DNA of 64,000 nt. It comes from Mixia osmundae IAM 14324 (taxonomy: Eukaryota > Basidiomycota > Mixiomycetes > Mixiales > Mixiaceae). The stretch is taken from positions 492,267 through 556,266 of the forward strand of contig NW_014575556.1 of assembly GCF_000708205.1 (NCBI RefSeq). The letters are read 5' to 3'. Below are positions 1 through 10,207 of this stretch, in pieces. The position numbers and the translations under genes are program-made. The notes below the pieces were generated by a model. The model searched no databases and was not told the DNA's origin. It saw only the letters and a program-made list of their open reading frames with translations. Position 1 is the stretch's first letter; the number at the start of each line of letters is the position of its first letter.

Positions 1-827
1 CCGAAGAAAGAAGTCTTTCGTTTGCGAGCAAGCAGGGCAGCATGGCTGTCCTCCCTCGACCCGTGCGACGAAGCAGAGTCGGCCAGCGCATCTTCCGATC
101 CTCTCCGGTTGTGGGTCTTCCTGCTGGGCGATAGAAAGTTGGGTACTTGGCTGGACGTGCTCGACTTGCTCGTCTTTTCGCCCTTGGAATTGACGGACGA
201 CATGGGAGCAGAGATCACACCAGGCCCTTCTGACGATTTCTGCTTGGTCATCCATCGCATGGAAGGTACCTTGGGCAGCTCTCCCTGTCTGAGTGTCTCC
301 TGTTGCCTCTGAGCCTCGTGACCGGCAGACGAGAATGACTGAGTTCTCGACGATAGCGCGTCTGACAGCGGCTGGCTAGAGTACGTCGGACTATCGGGCA
401 GCTCAGGTGCAGCGAGTTCTTCGGTCTGTACTGCCGTTTCTGCCGTCGGTACGGGTGAAGCGACGGGCGAGCTGAGGGTAAAGTTGAGGGGCAACGAAGC
501 GAGCTGAGCGATCTCTGGCGGCCTGTCCTCGCTCGCAAAAGCTCCACGCAAGCCGTCCGTCGAGCCAGCACGTTCGGCCGTTGTGGAGGTCCGCGCAGTC
601 TCGTGAGACTGTGCAGATGATGCGGGAGTGATGGGTTGGCTGGACTCTGATCGAGGTACCTGGGTCGACGGGCGTCCTGCGCTACTGACCGTCTTGCTGC
701 TGCTCTCCGAGTTGGCCTTGCGATGCCTCGGACGGGTGAGAGCAGATTTTGCTCGGCTGAAGAGATTCGTCTTGCTCGTACTGGGCGAGACAGCCTGATT
801 GTTCGAGCTTGCAGGTGTCGGCGTCAT
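1..827 (-). CDS. Serine-rich protein, N-terminal part (runs off left edge)
   Basis: An ATG on the minus strand opens a frame that stays open for about 275 codons to the left edge, so the C-terminus is missing. The visible part is rich in Ser, Thr, Pro and Ala with scattered Arg/Lys patches, no membrane segment and no recognised domain, as in the disordered N-terminal arm of a fungal signalling or cytoskeletal protein. It starts with MTPTPASSNNQ. About 210 bp separate it from the divergent TBCA gene. Function cannot be assigned without the part outside the window. Seen: the long open frame and its composition. Inferred: that it is one exon of a larger gene. Confidence 0.6.
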   Translation of the reverse strand, partial: MTPTPASSNNQAVSPSTSKTNLFSRAKSALTRPRHRKANSESSSKTVSSAGRPSTQVPRSESSQPITPASSAQSHETARTSTTAERAGSTDGLRGAFASEDRPPEIAQLASLPLNFTLSSPVASPVPTAETAVQTEELAAPELPDSPTYSSQPLSDALSSRTQSFSSAGHEAQRQQETLRQGELPKVPSMRWMTKQKSSEGPGVISAPMSSVNSKGEKTSKSSTSSQVPNFLSPSRKTHNRRGSEDALADSASSHGSREDSHAALLARKRKTSFF

Positions 828-1039
828 GACCGAACGGGTCTGGATGCCGTTCCTGCTGAGACTTGCTCGCCCGTGTAGAGCTCGTATGTGCCCGTCCAAG
901 CGTGCTCTGCTAGCCTGAGACACCAAATGGGCACGGTCACGGTCCCTGCGTACGCCGGCGCCGTCGCGTCGTCAAAATCAGAGGGAAAGCTGGAAGACGC
1001 GTCGCTCTCTCTTTGTCTTTGCCCGCCACCAGGCCAAGC

Positions 1040-2072
1040 ATGTCAAACGATGAGGAGCCAACAGTCGAGATCAGACAACTCAACTTGCGCTCCCGAACGA
1101 CTCAGCCGACGAGTGGTCATGTCGGTAGCAGCACGACCCGTCAAAGCACGAAACCCTCTGCGCTCAAGATCAAAGCAGGCTCGGCATCGCGGTCCGTTTG
1201 GCCACCCGTCGTCATGCTCGACTGCCAGCTCAAGGCCATGCGACAGGTTGCTGAAGGAAGTGAGCATGTACACACGAGAGGCGAGAGGGCAGGCTAAGCA
1301 TCTCGAGGCAATGGAGGCCAACGGGGAAGATATCTACAAGATCAAGCAAGAGGTTCGTCGAGCGTCATCAGGTGCCACTTGCCGTGCCTGAAGATGCCGT
1401 TCATCAACAGAGGAACGCCTACAATGAGACACTGGCCATCATACCGGACTCGCAAAGGAGGCTCGTCGTTGCCATTGCCGCACTGCGAGATCACGTCAGC
1501 CCGGACAAGTCAGGTTGCCAAGCTGGCCCGTGCTGATGCCAAGGGTGACAGCTCGCTTCCGGTTCGGCAGACTGTGCAGACGAACCCGTCGTCCTCTCTG
1601 CCCAAGCTACGATCAAGCAGTACGAAGCAGAACAGGCCAGTCATTTCGAACCTGTGCCCACCCAGACCAAACCGACAAGGCAAGAGACAGCTGCCAGTGG
1701 CTCTGCGCCTAGCCTCATCATGATCAAGACCAACGCGGTCAGGCGGCTACACAGGGAGCTCTGCGATTCAGAGCAAGATGCCGAGCAGCAAGGTCGAGTG
1801 GCCGATCGGTATCAGGCCGAGGGCAAAGACGTCTACGATGTCAACCAACAGGTTCGTGCGGACAGTCGCAGACAGCTCTACGTTCTCTGAGGACCCTACT
1901 CGAGCAGAGGCGGGTCCAAGCCGAGTCGCTCAGGATGATACCCGAATGCCAGCGATTGCTAGCGCAGGCCATCACCGATCTCAGATCTGTTGCTCACAAG
2001 CGCGATCCCGCCCAGGGGAGCGAGAGCGAGTACCAACTAGCAGAAGAAGCCCTCGAGCTTGCTTCTGCATGA
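1040..2072 (+). CDS. Tandem tubulin-binding cofactor A (two TBCA domains in one protein)
   Basis: TBCA captures beta-tubulin during tubulin folding and is normally a single three-helix domain of about 110 residues. Here five exons (1040-1191, 1247-1352, 1411-1494, 1552-1851, 1908-2072) join in phase to a 268-aa protein with two such domains. Domain 1 (about residues 44-140) has KIKAG, RLLKEVSMYTREA, EDIYKIKQE and IIPDSQRRL. Domain 2 (about 171-262) has MIKTNAVRRLHREL, KDVYDVNQQ and MIPECQRLL. Both match the family landmarks (IKTG..KRL, YDIKKQ, IPDCQRRL). The introns after IKQE and VNQQ fall at the same place in both copies, so the gene grew by internal duplication. The linker (about 30 residues) has no stop. 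A second promoter with a start at the ATG of MIKTN (1720) cannot be excluded. The 3' end converges on MED11, 19 bp away. Confidence 0.8.
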
Positions 2073-2091
2073 TGACATGCATGTCTGTACA

Positions 2092-2744
2092 TCACAGCAA
2101 CATCTCCTCATCTTCGCTTCTGATCTCTCCCGATGTCATCACGTCTTGCAGCAAAGCGCGCAGGCTATCAGACTTGATCAGCTCCTTTAAATCTCGCCAG
2201 ACGTCTCTCTCGATGCGCATCAATGGCAGACTGAGCGTCTTATCTCGCAGCGCCTCTTGATCTGACGGCGGCCGCGCATGAGCCGGCACTCCCACCTCTG
2301 CGTTTGCGCCTGCAATAGACACGCTCTGGGGTGAGAGCAGCGGTCTCAACGGCATCCGCTCGATACGTATCCGCCGTATTGCCAGCCTGATGACTGTCTG
2401 GATAGCCTGCCCGTCGTCTCCCTGAGCACAACATCCGCGTGTACATGAGCAAGACGTACATTGAGCGTAGCGAAATACTCGTTCCCCTTGACTTTGATCT
2501 CCTCCCTTCGGTCTTCCATCGTCTTCTTCGACTTGCCTGAAGGATCCAGCACGGGTGCAAGGGCAGTCATGAGCTCTGAAGCGAGCTGCAAGAGGTGTGC
2601 AAGACGCTGGACACGCTCGTGAGCTCATAGTCTGTCTGTCTATCGCTCGTACAAGCCTACTTCCTCGACGCCAGATAGCGCTTTGATCTGTGCAGCACTG
2701 GATGAGCTCGTCCATATCGACGCACCATCCTCCCCGCTGCTCAT
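2092..2744 (-). CDS. MED11: Mediator complex subunit 11
   Basis: MED11 is a small head-module subunit of the Mediator coactivator that contacts MED22 and TFIIH. Three exons (introns 2616-2660 and 2422-2459) give 189 aa beginning MSSGEDGAS. The core, about residues 22-95, reads IKALSGVEERVQRLAHLLQL followed by a helix with KSKKTMEDRREEIKVKGNEY and a final helix, matching the yeast and fungal MED11 pattern (L..IE..L...LQ.A). The C-terminal half is a longer, poorly conserved helix-rich tail. The second intron is only 38 nt. It is divergent from the DUF1348 gene with about 105 bp between starts and convergent with TBCA. Assignment rests on the helical core pattern, so it is good but not certain. 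Confidence 0.65.
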
Positions 2745-2850
2745 CCGCCCGGCGACTGGCGGCCAGTCTGTCGACCGTAGCGCGACCCGCGATGGGCTCC
2801 TCACTCGACTTGTCTCGGCATTCGTCCATCTCTCACCAGCTCAGCCGTGC

Positions 2851-3418
2851 ATGTTCACCCACTCGTCCGCGCAAGCCAAAGTCAAAGCAGCTCAGCGGTT
2901 GTGGAACACTCGCACGCCCAGCAAGATCGTCAAAGCCTACACCGTGCGCGACATCCATCGTTCCCCTCTGGACAGCCCTCATATAACCTGTGCTTGCGCA
3001 GGATGATAGCGTGTGGAGGAACAGGGATAGCTTTCTGCGAGGCCACGCAGAGATTGAAGCGTTCCTGGAAGCCAAATGGCGTAAAGAGACAGAGTATCGC
3101 TTGAGAAAGGAGCTCTTTCTCTTCGGCCATGATCGCATCGCCGTGCAATTCTGGTACGAGTACAAGTCTGCCGTAGACTCGCAATGGTACCGCTGCTGTA
3201 TGCACACTGTTCTCAAACGATTGCCAGCTGAACGGATCAATGCAGACGGGTTGGAGGACTGGACATTCGACGCCACGGGCAAGATGAAGCGTCGGATGAT
3301 GTCAGGCAACGATGTGCCCATCAGACAGAGCGAGAGGTGGTTCGCTTCTGCTCAGACAGACGATGAGATCGACAGACTGTTGATCCCAGAGATCGAGCCC
3401 AACATGTTGTGCAACTAG
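2851..3418 (+). CDS. DUF1348 / SnoaL-like (NTF2-fold) protein
   Basis: Two exons (intron 2944-3001) encode 169 aa. The family motif chain is clear: KVKAAQRLWNTRTPSKIVKA, then DSVWRNRDSFLRGHAEIEAF, KWRKETEYRLRKEL and AVQFWYEYK. DUF1348 proteins are NTF2-fold, SnoaL-like proteins common in bacteria and fungi. Their reaction is unknown. An insertion after the YEYK strand (about residues 95-125) replaces the usual short loop, and the family ending ND.PI is present as NDVPI. No signal peptide, so probably cytosolic. The start ATG lies just before the first conserved helix. The intron phase (0) joins AYT to DDS as expected for the family. Confidence 0.85.
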
Positions 3419-3634
3419 AAATGCAATTTTTTTCGTGCGAGTATTGTGCTTCAGCACCAACAGGACCAAGACATGAAGCGCGTGGGAGCGTAAATGGTGT
3501 TCAGAGAAACGAGACTTGAGTGAGATCGACCATCCCTTTTACGCGGGCGGGAGGATGAGGAGAGCATGCGACGTTGCTGGCTTACTCGTCCTGCTTGATC
3601 AGCATAAGCGACCATGCGAGCGGATGACAACGAA

Positions 3635-4979
3635 TCAGCCTACGGGCTGGCTGATGGCACCGTAGCCGCTGTTGGGCGCAGTGACCCAGCTGTTAGGCAG
3701 CTGGATCTTTGTCTCTTCGACGTTCTCGTGGGCGAGGAGCAACCAGCCGCCAAAGACTGCCTTTGCAGCAATGTCGAGGATGGCATAAGCCAGAACCTCG
3801 GTATCACCCGTGATCGAGTTGGTTCCCTCAGCAAAGGCCCAGACGACAGGCTGAGCAAGCAGGTCAGATCAGTGCCGTTCCGCTCGAATGTCAGGGATGA
3901 CTTACGTAGGCGATCCAGAGGACAGCAGTGTAGACTGCAATGCCGAGATAGAGCTTGCCCACACGGTCGGACTTGCCGAAGGCGGTGTTGCGAGCGCTGA
4001 AGAGCAGACCCCAGAGAACGTAGAGGAAGAAGAGGCAGGAGATCGTGAAAAGACCCCAGCGTGTCGTACGGCCATCGTCAACGCCGGCAAGGAGACCGGT
4101 CAGGATCATGCCAATGCTACGATTGCACCATGTAAGCATGCGACATGACTCGCGCTCACGAGACTTACTCGGCAAGGATGATGAGTACGATTTCTGCAGC
4201 AGGCACACCGGCGAGCCTGCACGTGTACATCAGCGCTGCTCATGATCAGTATAGTATGTGTTGCTACTGACAAGCAGCAATCGAGCAGCAGCAGTGGCGT
4301 AGTCTACATCATGGAGATCAGCCAATCCACAGCACAAGCCGGAGGGCGGCGACTCACAATGAGCCAATCGAGGTAGCGGGCATAGTAGACTTCACGGAAA
4401 GCGTGGTTGCCGGGGGCCTTGATGATAGCATTGCCCATTCCGGATGCCATGCAGTAGTAGCTCACTGCAGCGGTAGCAGTGATGAAGAAAGCTGATCCCC
4501 CAGATTGAGATCAGTCTTGGCGCACAAGAGAGTGCGGCTGTGATGACTTACTGACGTGGTGGAAGATCCTGGCCTTTGCGGGCTGACGGAACGACATGAG
4601 GAGGAAGATGAGTGAAGCGACGGCCATGACGACAAAGGTGATCCATAGCGTTCGCTTGCCCGCCTCGGTGATTCTACACGAGGTGGGCGAGGAAAGCCGT
4701 CAGTCACGTCCAGAGAGCCAGAGCCAGCTGCGATGCAAGCTCACCTCACTAGCCCATCGAGATGAGGGATATCTGTAGATCGGAACCATGTTAGCATGAG
4801 CTTGCACGATGCCGCACGCTGCAGCGAGCAATCCGATAGGAACGCCGTGGCCGAGGGAGGTTTGTCCGATCGTGGGAGCTCTCTGGGCGTCAAGCAGCGA
4901 ATGGACACTTGCCTGGGATCGAAGGCGGGTCGTTGTGCTTCTTGAAGGCCTCAAGGCCCTGTGCGAGAATGGTCTCCAT
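3635..4979 (-). CDS. Microbial rhodopsin (predicted light-driven proton pump)
   Basis: Eight exons join to a 285-aa seven-helix protein. Helix C is ARYLDWLITTPLLLLDCCLL: the first Asp matches the bacteriorhodopsin proton acceptor D85 and the second the donor D96. Helix G carries DIAAKAVFG, so the retinal lysine (K216) is present, unlike opsin-related ORP/Hsp30 proteins that lost it. Helix F has YPVVWAFAEGTN as in pumping rhodopsins. The set resembles Leptosphaeria-type fungal proton pumps. Introns: 3851-3905, 4117-4168, 4217-4271, 4304-4357, 4492-4551, 4674-4744 and 4773-4912. The last (first in the transcript, 140 nt) appears to be a GC-AG intron (donor GCAAGT). The N-terminus therefore carries the main uncertainty. 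Confidence 0.9.
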
Positions 4980-5158
4980 TGCTTATCGAAGGGAATGCTA
5001 CTGAATCGTAGGCAAAGGGCAAGCGGGCGCAGTCTCACTTTGGTCGAGCGGGGCGGCCGCGGGCTCAGATGACGTCGCGACCACGCGTCGCCGCGCCGGC
5101 TGTGTCTCAGCGGTGTGGCAGCTCGATTGCAATGGAAATTTCTACTACGAGCGGGTTT

Positions 5159-6816
5159 TTACTTGAAAGTCTTCGAGTCTGCGATGGGCTTGCCATCCAT
5201 CTCACCCTCCCACTTCCAGGCATTGTGGATGAGATCCTTATCTGCCTTGATGTCGAGCGGCTTGAAATCGTAGGACTCCCAATCGGGCGCTGTCGATCGC
5301 AGTCCATGATAAGCTCAACGGACACAGGACAAAAGTGAGCTCGACTGACCAACGTTGAAGACATCCTCATGCTTCGCGCCACGGATGAGGTAGACACCCT
5401 GGATGGCGCTCTTGTTGTTTTCGCCGTAGACAGAGGCATTGCCGAACAAGTACTTGCGCGAGCCTTCGAGACGGTTGTGGAAGCCACCGATCAAGTTGGC
5501 CGACATGAAGACTACCGAGACTAGATCAGGATGCATAGCACTGGGCGCAAGGGCGACATACCTTGCGTGAGCTCTTCGGGGTACTTATAGACTGCATGCC
5601 AGAGCGAGTATTCCTGAGGGTCAAAGTGTTCCTCGAACCATTTGAGCGCATCGGGTGTTTCAAGATTGGAATATTGTCGCTTGAGCTCGTCGAGGGGGAA
5701 GCATTTTGCAGGTCCGAGCGCTTCGCAAGGGTGCTTCGCCTTTGGCTCAGGTGGCGCGAGGGGACCATCGTCCTCGTCCTCTTCCTCCTTGGCGGCCTTC
5801 TTGGGCGCCTTCTCCTTCTTGACTGCAGCAACTGCAGGCGCCTTTTCCTTCTTTGGCTTGTCCTCCTTGGGCAGCTGTGCGGGGCCGGAGAGCAGGGTCA
5901 GGCTGGGGTAGAATTCCTTGAGGACGTCCTGGTTGGCGAGGGTGTGCAAGTGACGGTAGACATTCGGGAACTCGGCGCGAGTCTTAGGGTCGAGGATGAC
6001 TTCGCTGGCACGGGCGATGATGACGGCAAGCATGACATCTGCTAGCGTGATTCGCTCGGATGCCAGGAAAGTGGACTTGTGCAGCGCCTTGTTGACGATG
6101 TCGAGACATCGGCGTGCGCCGGCTTCTGAATCGTCTGCTACCTTTTTGTTGTACGGAACGAGCTTCAGGTAGGGTCTGTACCAGTTGCCAAGCATAGTGA
6201 GCAGCTCAGAGTTCAAGACTGCATACGTCAAGGCGTCAGTACGGCGCGCGTGATGGGAGCACGGCGACGAACAGGAAGCCCATTGACGGACGACAGTCTT
6301 CTCTTCGAGTGTCTTGCCGAGCAGGTTGGCCTTGTCACCAGAAGCAGCAGCGACTGAGCAAGCGAGTTTGATCAGTCAACGCGTTGCCATGACTGCCTCT
6401 CTACTCACTGTAGCTCGCGACTGCAGTGACCTCGAAGAAGAAGTTGCCATCCTTCTCAAAGCCAGGCAGCTGCCAATGCCATGGCTGGGGTCAGCTCAAG
6501 CGAGATGACGAGCAGATGGCCACCTGCTCTCAGGGTAGGCGATTGCGCTTTGAACTCCTCTGGGTACTCCCCCTTGAACGGGTTGGTGGGGATGAGCTCG
6601 AGCTCTACGCCAGAGTACTTTGCAGCAATGAGGCACATCCTCGTGCGCGCATCTGTCGTTCGCACGGGCGCATCAGCATTTTTGCATGAACCAGTCGAAC
6701 GTGGCCTGTCTGTCGTCCGACGTACTCTCTGCGAAGCCATACAATTTGCCGAACCTGTACGACACCATGACAGTCAGCATGCAGGGCGCTGACTCAGGCA
6801 GAATGACGCACGACAT
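5159..6816 (-). CDS. Translation elongation factor eEF1B gamma subunit
   Basis: eEF1B-gamma anchors the GDP-GTP exchange complex for eEF1A. Eight exons give 425 aa. The N-terminal GST-like domain (about 1-215) starts MSFGKLYGFAENARTRMCLI, with ATGTC as a 5-nt first exon before a 57-nt intron. Then a Lys/Glu-rich charged linker (about 220-270) leads to the conserved C-terminal EF1G domain with DELKRQYSNLETPDALKWF, GEMDGKPIADSKTFK at the end. Introns: 6755-6811, 6653-6725, 6470-6509, 6354-6408, 6219-6272, 5521-5561 and 5290-5349. All phases close. The third intron (40 nt) has the least certain donor, since it leaves a few non-consensus residues before LPGFEKDGNFFFEV. It is divergent from the PX protein gene, about 140 bp away. 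Confidence 0.95.
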
Positions 6817-6959
6817 CTCTGCAAGCACTTTGTCTTCACAAAATTTTGAAGTCGAGCTCGTCGCGATGTCCAACTTCTCTCACGCGTCGGCTCAAGCTGC
6901 GTCATCGCCTCGCAGCTGCTCTGTCACTTGCCTGGCCTTGCACCAAGTCAAGCAGCATC

Positions 6960-9900
6960 ATGGCGGACTCCGACGCAGACAGCAGTACACGGCCTCGCCA
7001 GCCCGTGCGGCGATCAACGGGCGGCAGCTTGGTCTACAAAGTCTTGTCCGTGCCAGCGCAGTCACCCTTTGAACGTCCGGGGGGTACACCGTCCATGAGT
7101 CCCGCGGCAGACCGACCCAAAGAGGGCTACCCTTTTGATGTCCCCGTCGAGGCCAAAGAAGCTATTGCCCGGGCAGATCCACTCGCACTCACGCCTCTCC
7201 GTGCACACTATCTCAAGCGAGAGCTCGTCACATTACAATTCCAGGAAGAGATCTCACAGGCAGATCAGCCTGATATGCTCGGCCTGCTCGGTCAACCTTT
7301 TGAGCCGCCAAAGGGACCGGACATGGACCCCAATATCGATCTGCCACTCATCAAATTCGTCTTTCACCGCTTCGTCCTCTCTTTCCCATTTCTCGCGAAA
7401 GCAAAGCCAGCCTTCTATAAAGACAAGCTACAACCCTTTGCACAATCCTTCATGGCTAGGAACATATCAACATCATCTGAGCGCGAAGAAGATACCAAAA
7501 GACAAAGATTGGCGAGCAGATTCGAGAAACACCTCGGACTGATCGTCTCGTCTGCCATCAAGCTGAGCGATAACGATGGTCGAGAAGAAGTCGTACGGGT
7601 CACGGGCGTGGAAGCGCCAGGCGACAGGCATGTCGCTTCGCCTGCTGCGAAATCAGCCGACAAAGGCAAAGACTTTGAGGTCAATGTTGTCAGTGTACGC
7701 TCGATCGCCGAAAAGGGACGAGTCAGAACCAAATGGCGCGAAGAGTTTGTCGTTCGCACGCGGAGGAGGGGAATGCCGGACGTGTACGTCAGTCGGCGGT
7801 ACGGCGATTTCGACAAACTGGCGGAGATGGTGCGTGAGGGTCTTCCGATGGCATGCTCGTGCTCATCGGTAGCATTCGTGCACAGCTGCGGTCTGACTTC
7901 CCGGAGCAAGATGTTCGCGGGCCGCCCGCCAAAGATCGTCGGTCGACAGGCGTCAAGACAGCTTCGCCTCAGCTCGATCCCGTCATCGATTCACCGTCCA
8001 GACAGTCTCTACAGTCCATCGAAAGTCACGCACCGCTCGAGGAGGCCAATCCCGATCTGGCCGAAGCAATGTCAGACCTGATTGTGGAGCAAGAGCACGA
8101 GTCTGGCGTTCCCGGCAGCTTCTCTACTTCTGCTTCTCCGCCGTCTACACCCGATGGAGGGCCAAAGCATACTCATCACCGATTGCATCTCAACGGTGGC
8201 AAGAAAGCAGGCAAACAACCTGGGCCCGTGCTTGCACGAGAGAGAAACAGATTGACTCTACGCGCTTACGTCCACCACTTGCTCGCCAATCCTTCACTTG
8301 CAGCTTCGACCACGCTACAATCATTCTTACTCACTGAACCATTCACACTCACTGCAGAAGAGCTCAAGGATGTCGAAGCGAGAGAAGAGATGGATCGCGT
8401 GCGAGAGGAGGAGATCGCTCGATTCCGCGCAGAAGTCGATGCTCGAGTGCAAGAGCTCGATGCGCATCTCAAAGACTTTCGGGAGGAGCTCGTCGGGCAG
8501 GACGGCTTGTCCAATGTCTTCTCGACCATCAAAGCTACTGCCAACGTCGAAGATCTTCCTGTACGCTATCAAAAAGTCATCGAATGGGCACGCATATCGT
8601 AAGCTGCTCGTAACTCACTGTATGAATGTGACTGACGATGATGCGCAGGATGGCATCGACGATCTATCAGCTCTTTGTCGGCTCAGACAACTCCTCATCA
8701 GTTTTCGGACAGCTCAAGCGAATACACAGCATTATGCCCTACTTTGTCCTGCGAGGCATATTACGCATTAGCAATCCAGTCGCAATGATCCGCGCTTTCC
8801 TCGATCTCTTCCTTGCACGGCCCTTTGGCGGTAGCAGTCTGCTCCAGCGCATGTTCTCGAGCGGCCTCAACGATGAAGTCAGAGAGCTCAAGCAGGACAT
8901 GGACAAGGTCGCCGAGAAAGTTGCTCAGCCGGTCATGATACAAAAGCTGAAGAAGTACGTCGAGGCACCCAAGACGACACAGGCGATGTACCGCGAAGAA
9001 GCATCGAGCGAACGCAAGGATATCATGACTGTCATCCTTCGGTCTCAAGAGGAGCCTCGACTTGATTCAGCAGGCATTGCAAGATTGCGCGAGGGCAATG
9101 CGGCTTATCGTCGGTACAAGCGCAAGAGGGATGCTCTGGCCAATGTCGAAGACGATGAAGGGCCAGATAACGATGCTGCGTGGCTATACGAAGATCTGCA
9201 CATCTTCTTGCGCATGGCGACAAGGCTACGTGATAAGGAGCAACTCATCGAGCTCATCTTCGAAGGCAGCACGTCGGAATTGCTAAAGGATATTGTGACA
9301 ATCTTTTACGAGCCTCTTGCAAAGGTATACAAAGCCGCCAACATTGCCGACTCGTTCTACGACTGTCAGGTCTTCGTGACCGATCTGATCAAGACGGTCG
9401 AACACTCCGAGGAGATCAGCAATACTGATCCTCAACGAACGGTCCAGACGTTTGTCGATCTTGTTGGAAGGCACGAGAATCGATTCTATCACTTTGTACA
9501 TCAGGTACATTCCAAGGGCGACGGACTGTTTGACGATCTCATGAAGTGGATCGAGCTCTTCATCACCTTTGTGCGCGATGGCATGCACCCTCCGCTCTCG
9601 CTCGAATACCTCCTGCCTCATGCCGGGCCAGAAAGACTGGCAGTCATGAAAGAAGTCGATGCAGTGGTCGAGTATCATCGATTAGTCAAAGTCGCCCATC
9701 ACGAACGAATGCAAAGGCGACTCATGCGAGGCGAGGGTCAAGAACTCGATCAAGACAGGGCCTTCGTCGAGGGCGTGATGAACAGTCTGCAACTATCGGG
9801 AGTGGCACAGGATGTGAGCGATGCCCAAGACGCAGCGAGCGAGGACGAGCATGGCGATTCTTCTAGCGATGACGATTCTGACGATGAAGATTTCTTCGAT

Positions 9901-10071
9901 GCTCATGATCGGCCTGGCGGCAGTACAGCCTCGAACACACTGCGTCCGAAAGTACGCAAGACGAAGCGGAAGAAGGACAGAGCCGTCATCGAACCACCTG
10001 AGCTAGCTCATATACCCCAGCTCGTGCCGCTCTTTATCGAGCTCATACGACCCAATCTGACCGTTGCATGA
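6960..10071 (+). CDS. PX domain protein of the DUF3818 (yeast Ypr097w/Lec1) family
   Basis: Three exons (introns 7830-7885 and 8599-8648) encode 1001 aa. The N-terminal PX-associated region (about 40-190) is followed by a PX domain whose start reads KWREEFVVRTRR and SRRYGDFDKL (about 260-295), interrupted by a variable loop. A long helical C-terminal half (about 540-930) matches the DUF3818 family, e.g. FLRMATRLRDKEQLIELIF and DLVGRHENRFYHFVHQVH. A very acidic DE/S patch lies near residues 930-955. The yeast member binds phosphoinositides through PX and affects sterol distribution at lipid droplets and the cortex. Here that role is inferred. ATG at 6960 was chosen because it gives MADSDADSS just before conserved sequence. 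Upstream in-frame codons overlap the promoter of eEF1B-gamma. Confidence 0.9.
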
Positions 10072-10207
10072 ACATGGATGCTTATGTTGTATCGATAGGG
10101 CAGTATGCACGTTGTCCTTCGATGGATCAAGAGTGGGATGGAGACGTTTCATTGTGCCATACAAGGACGAGATGATGATACAGAGACAGCAGGACGGGCA
10201 CAGTGGA

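Noticed and set aside
1379-1723. Reading the two TBCA halves as two ordinary separate genes
   Set aside because: No stop codon separates them after splicing, and the intron at 1495-1551 joins domain 1 to the linker in frame. Separate starts remain a stated alternative.
5563-6045. Leu-rich open frame opposite eEF1B-gamma
   Set aside because: It is the antisense shadow of the Lys/Glu-rich linker. The other strand has an unmistakable eEF1B-gamma.
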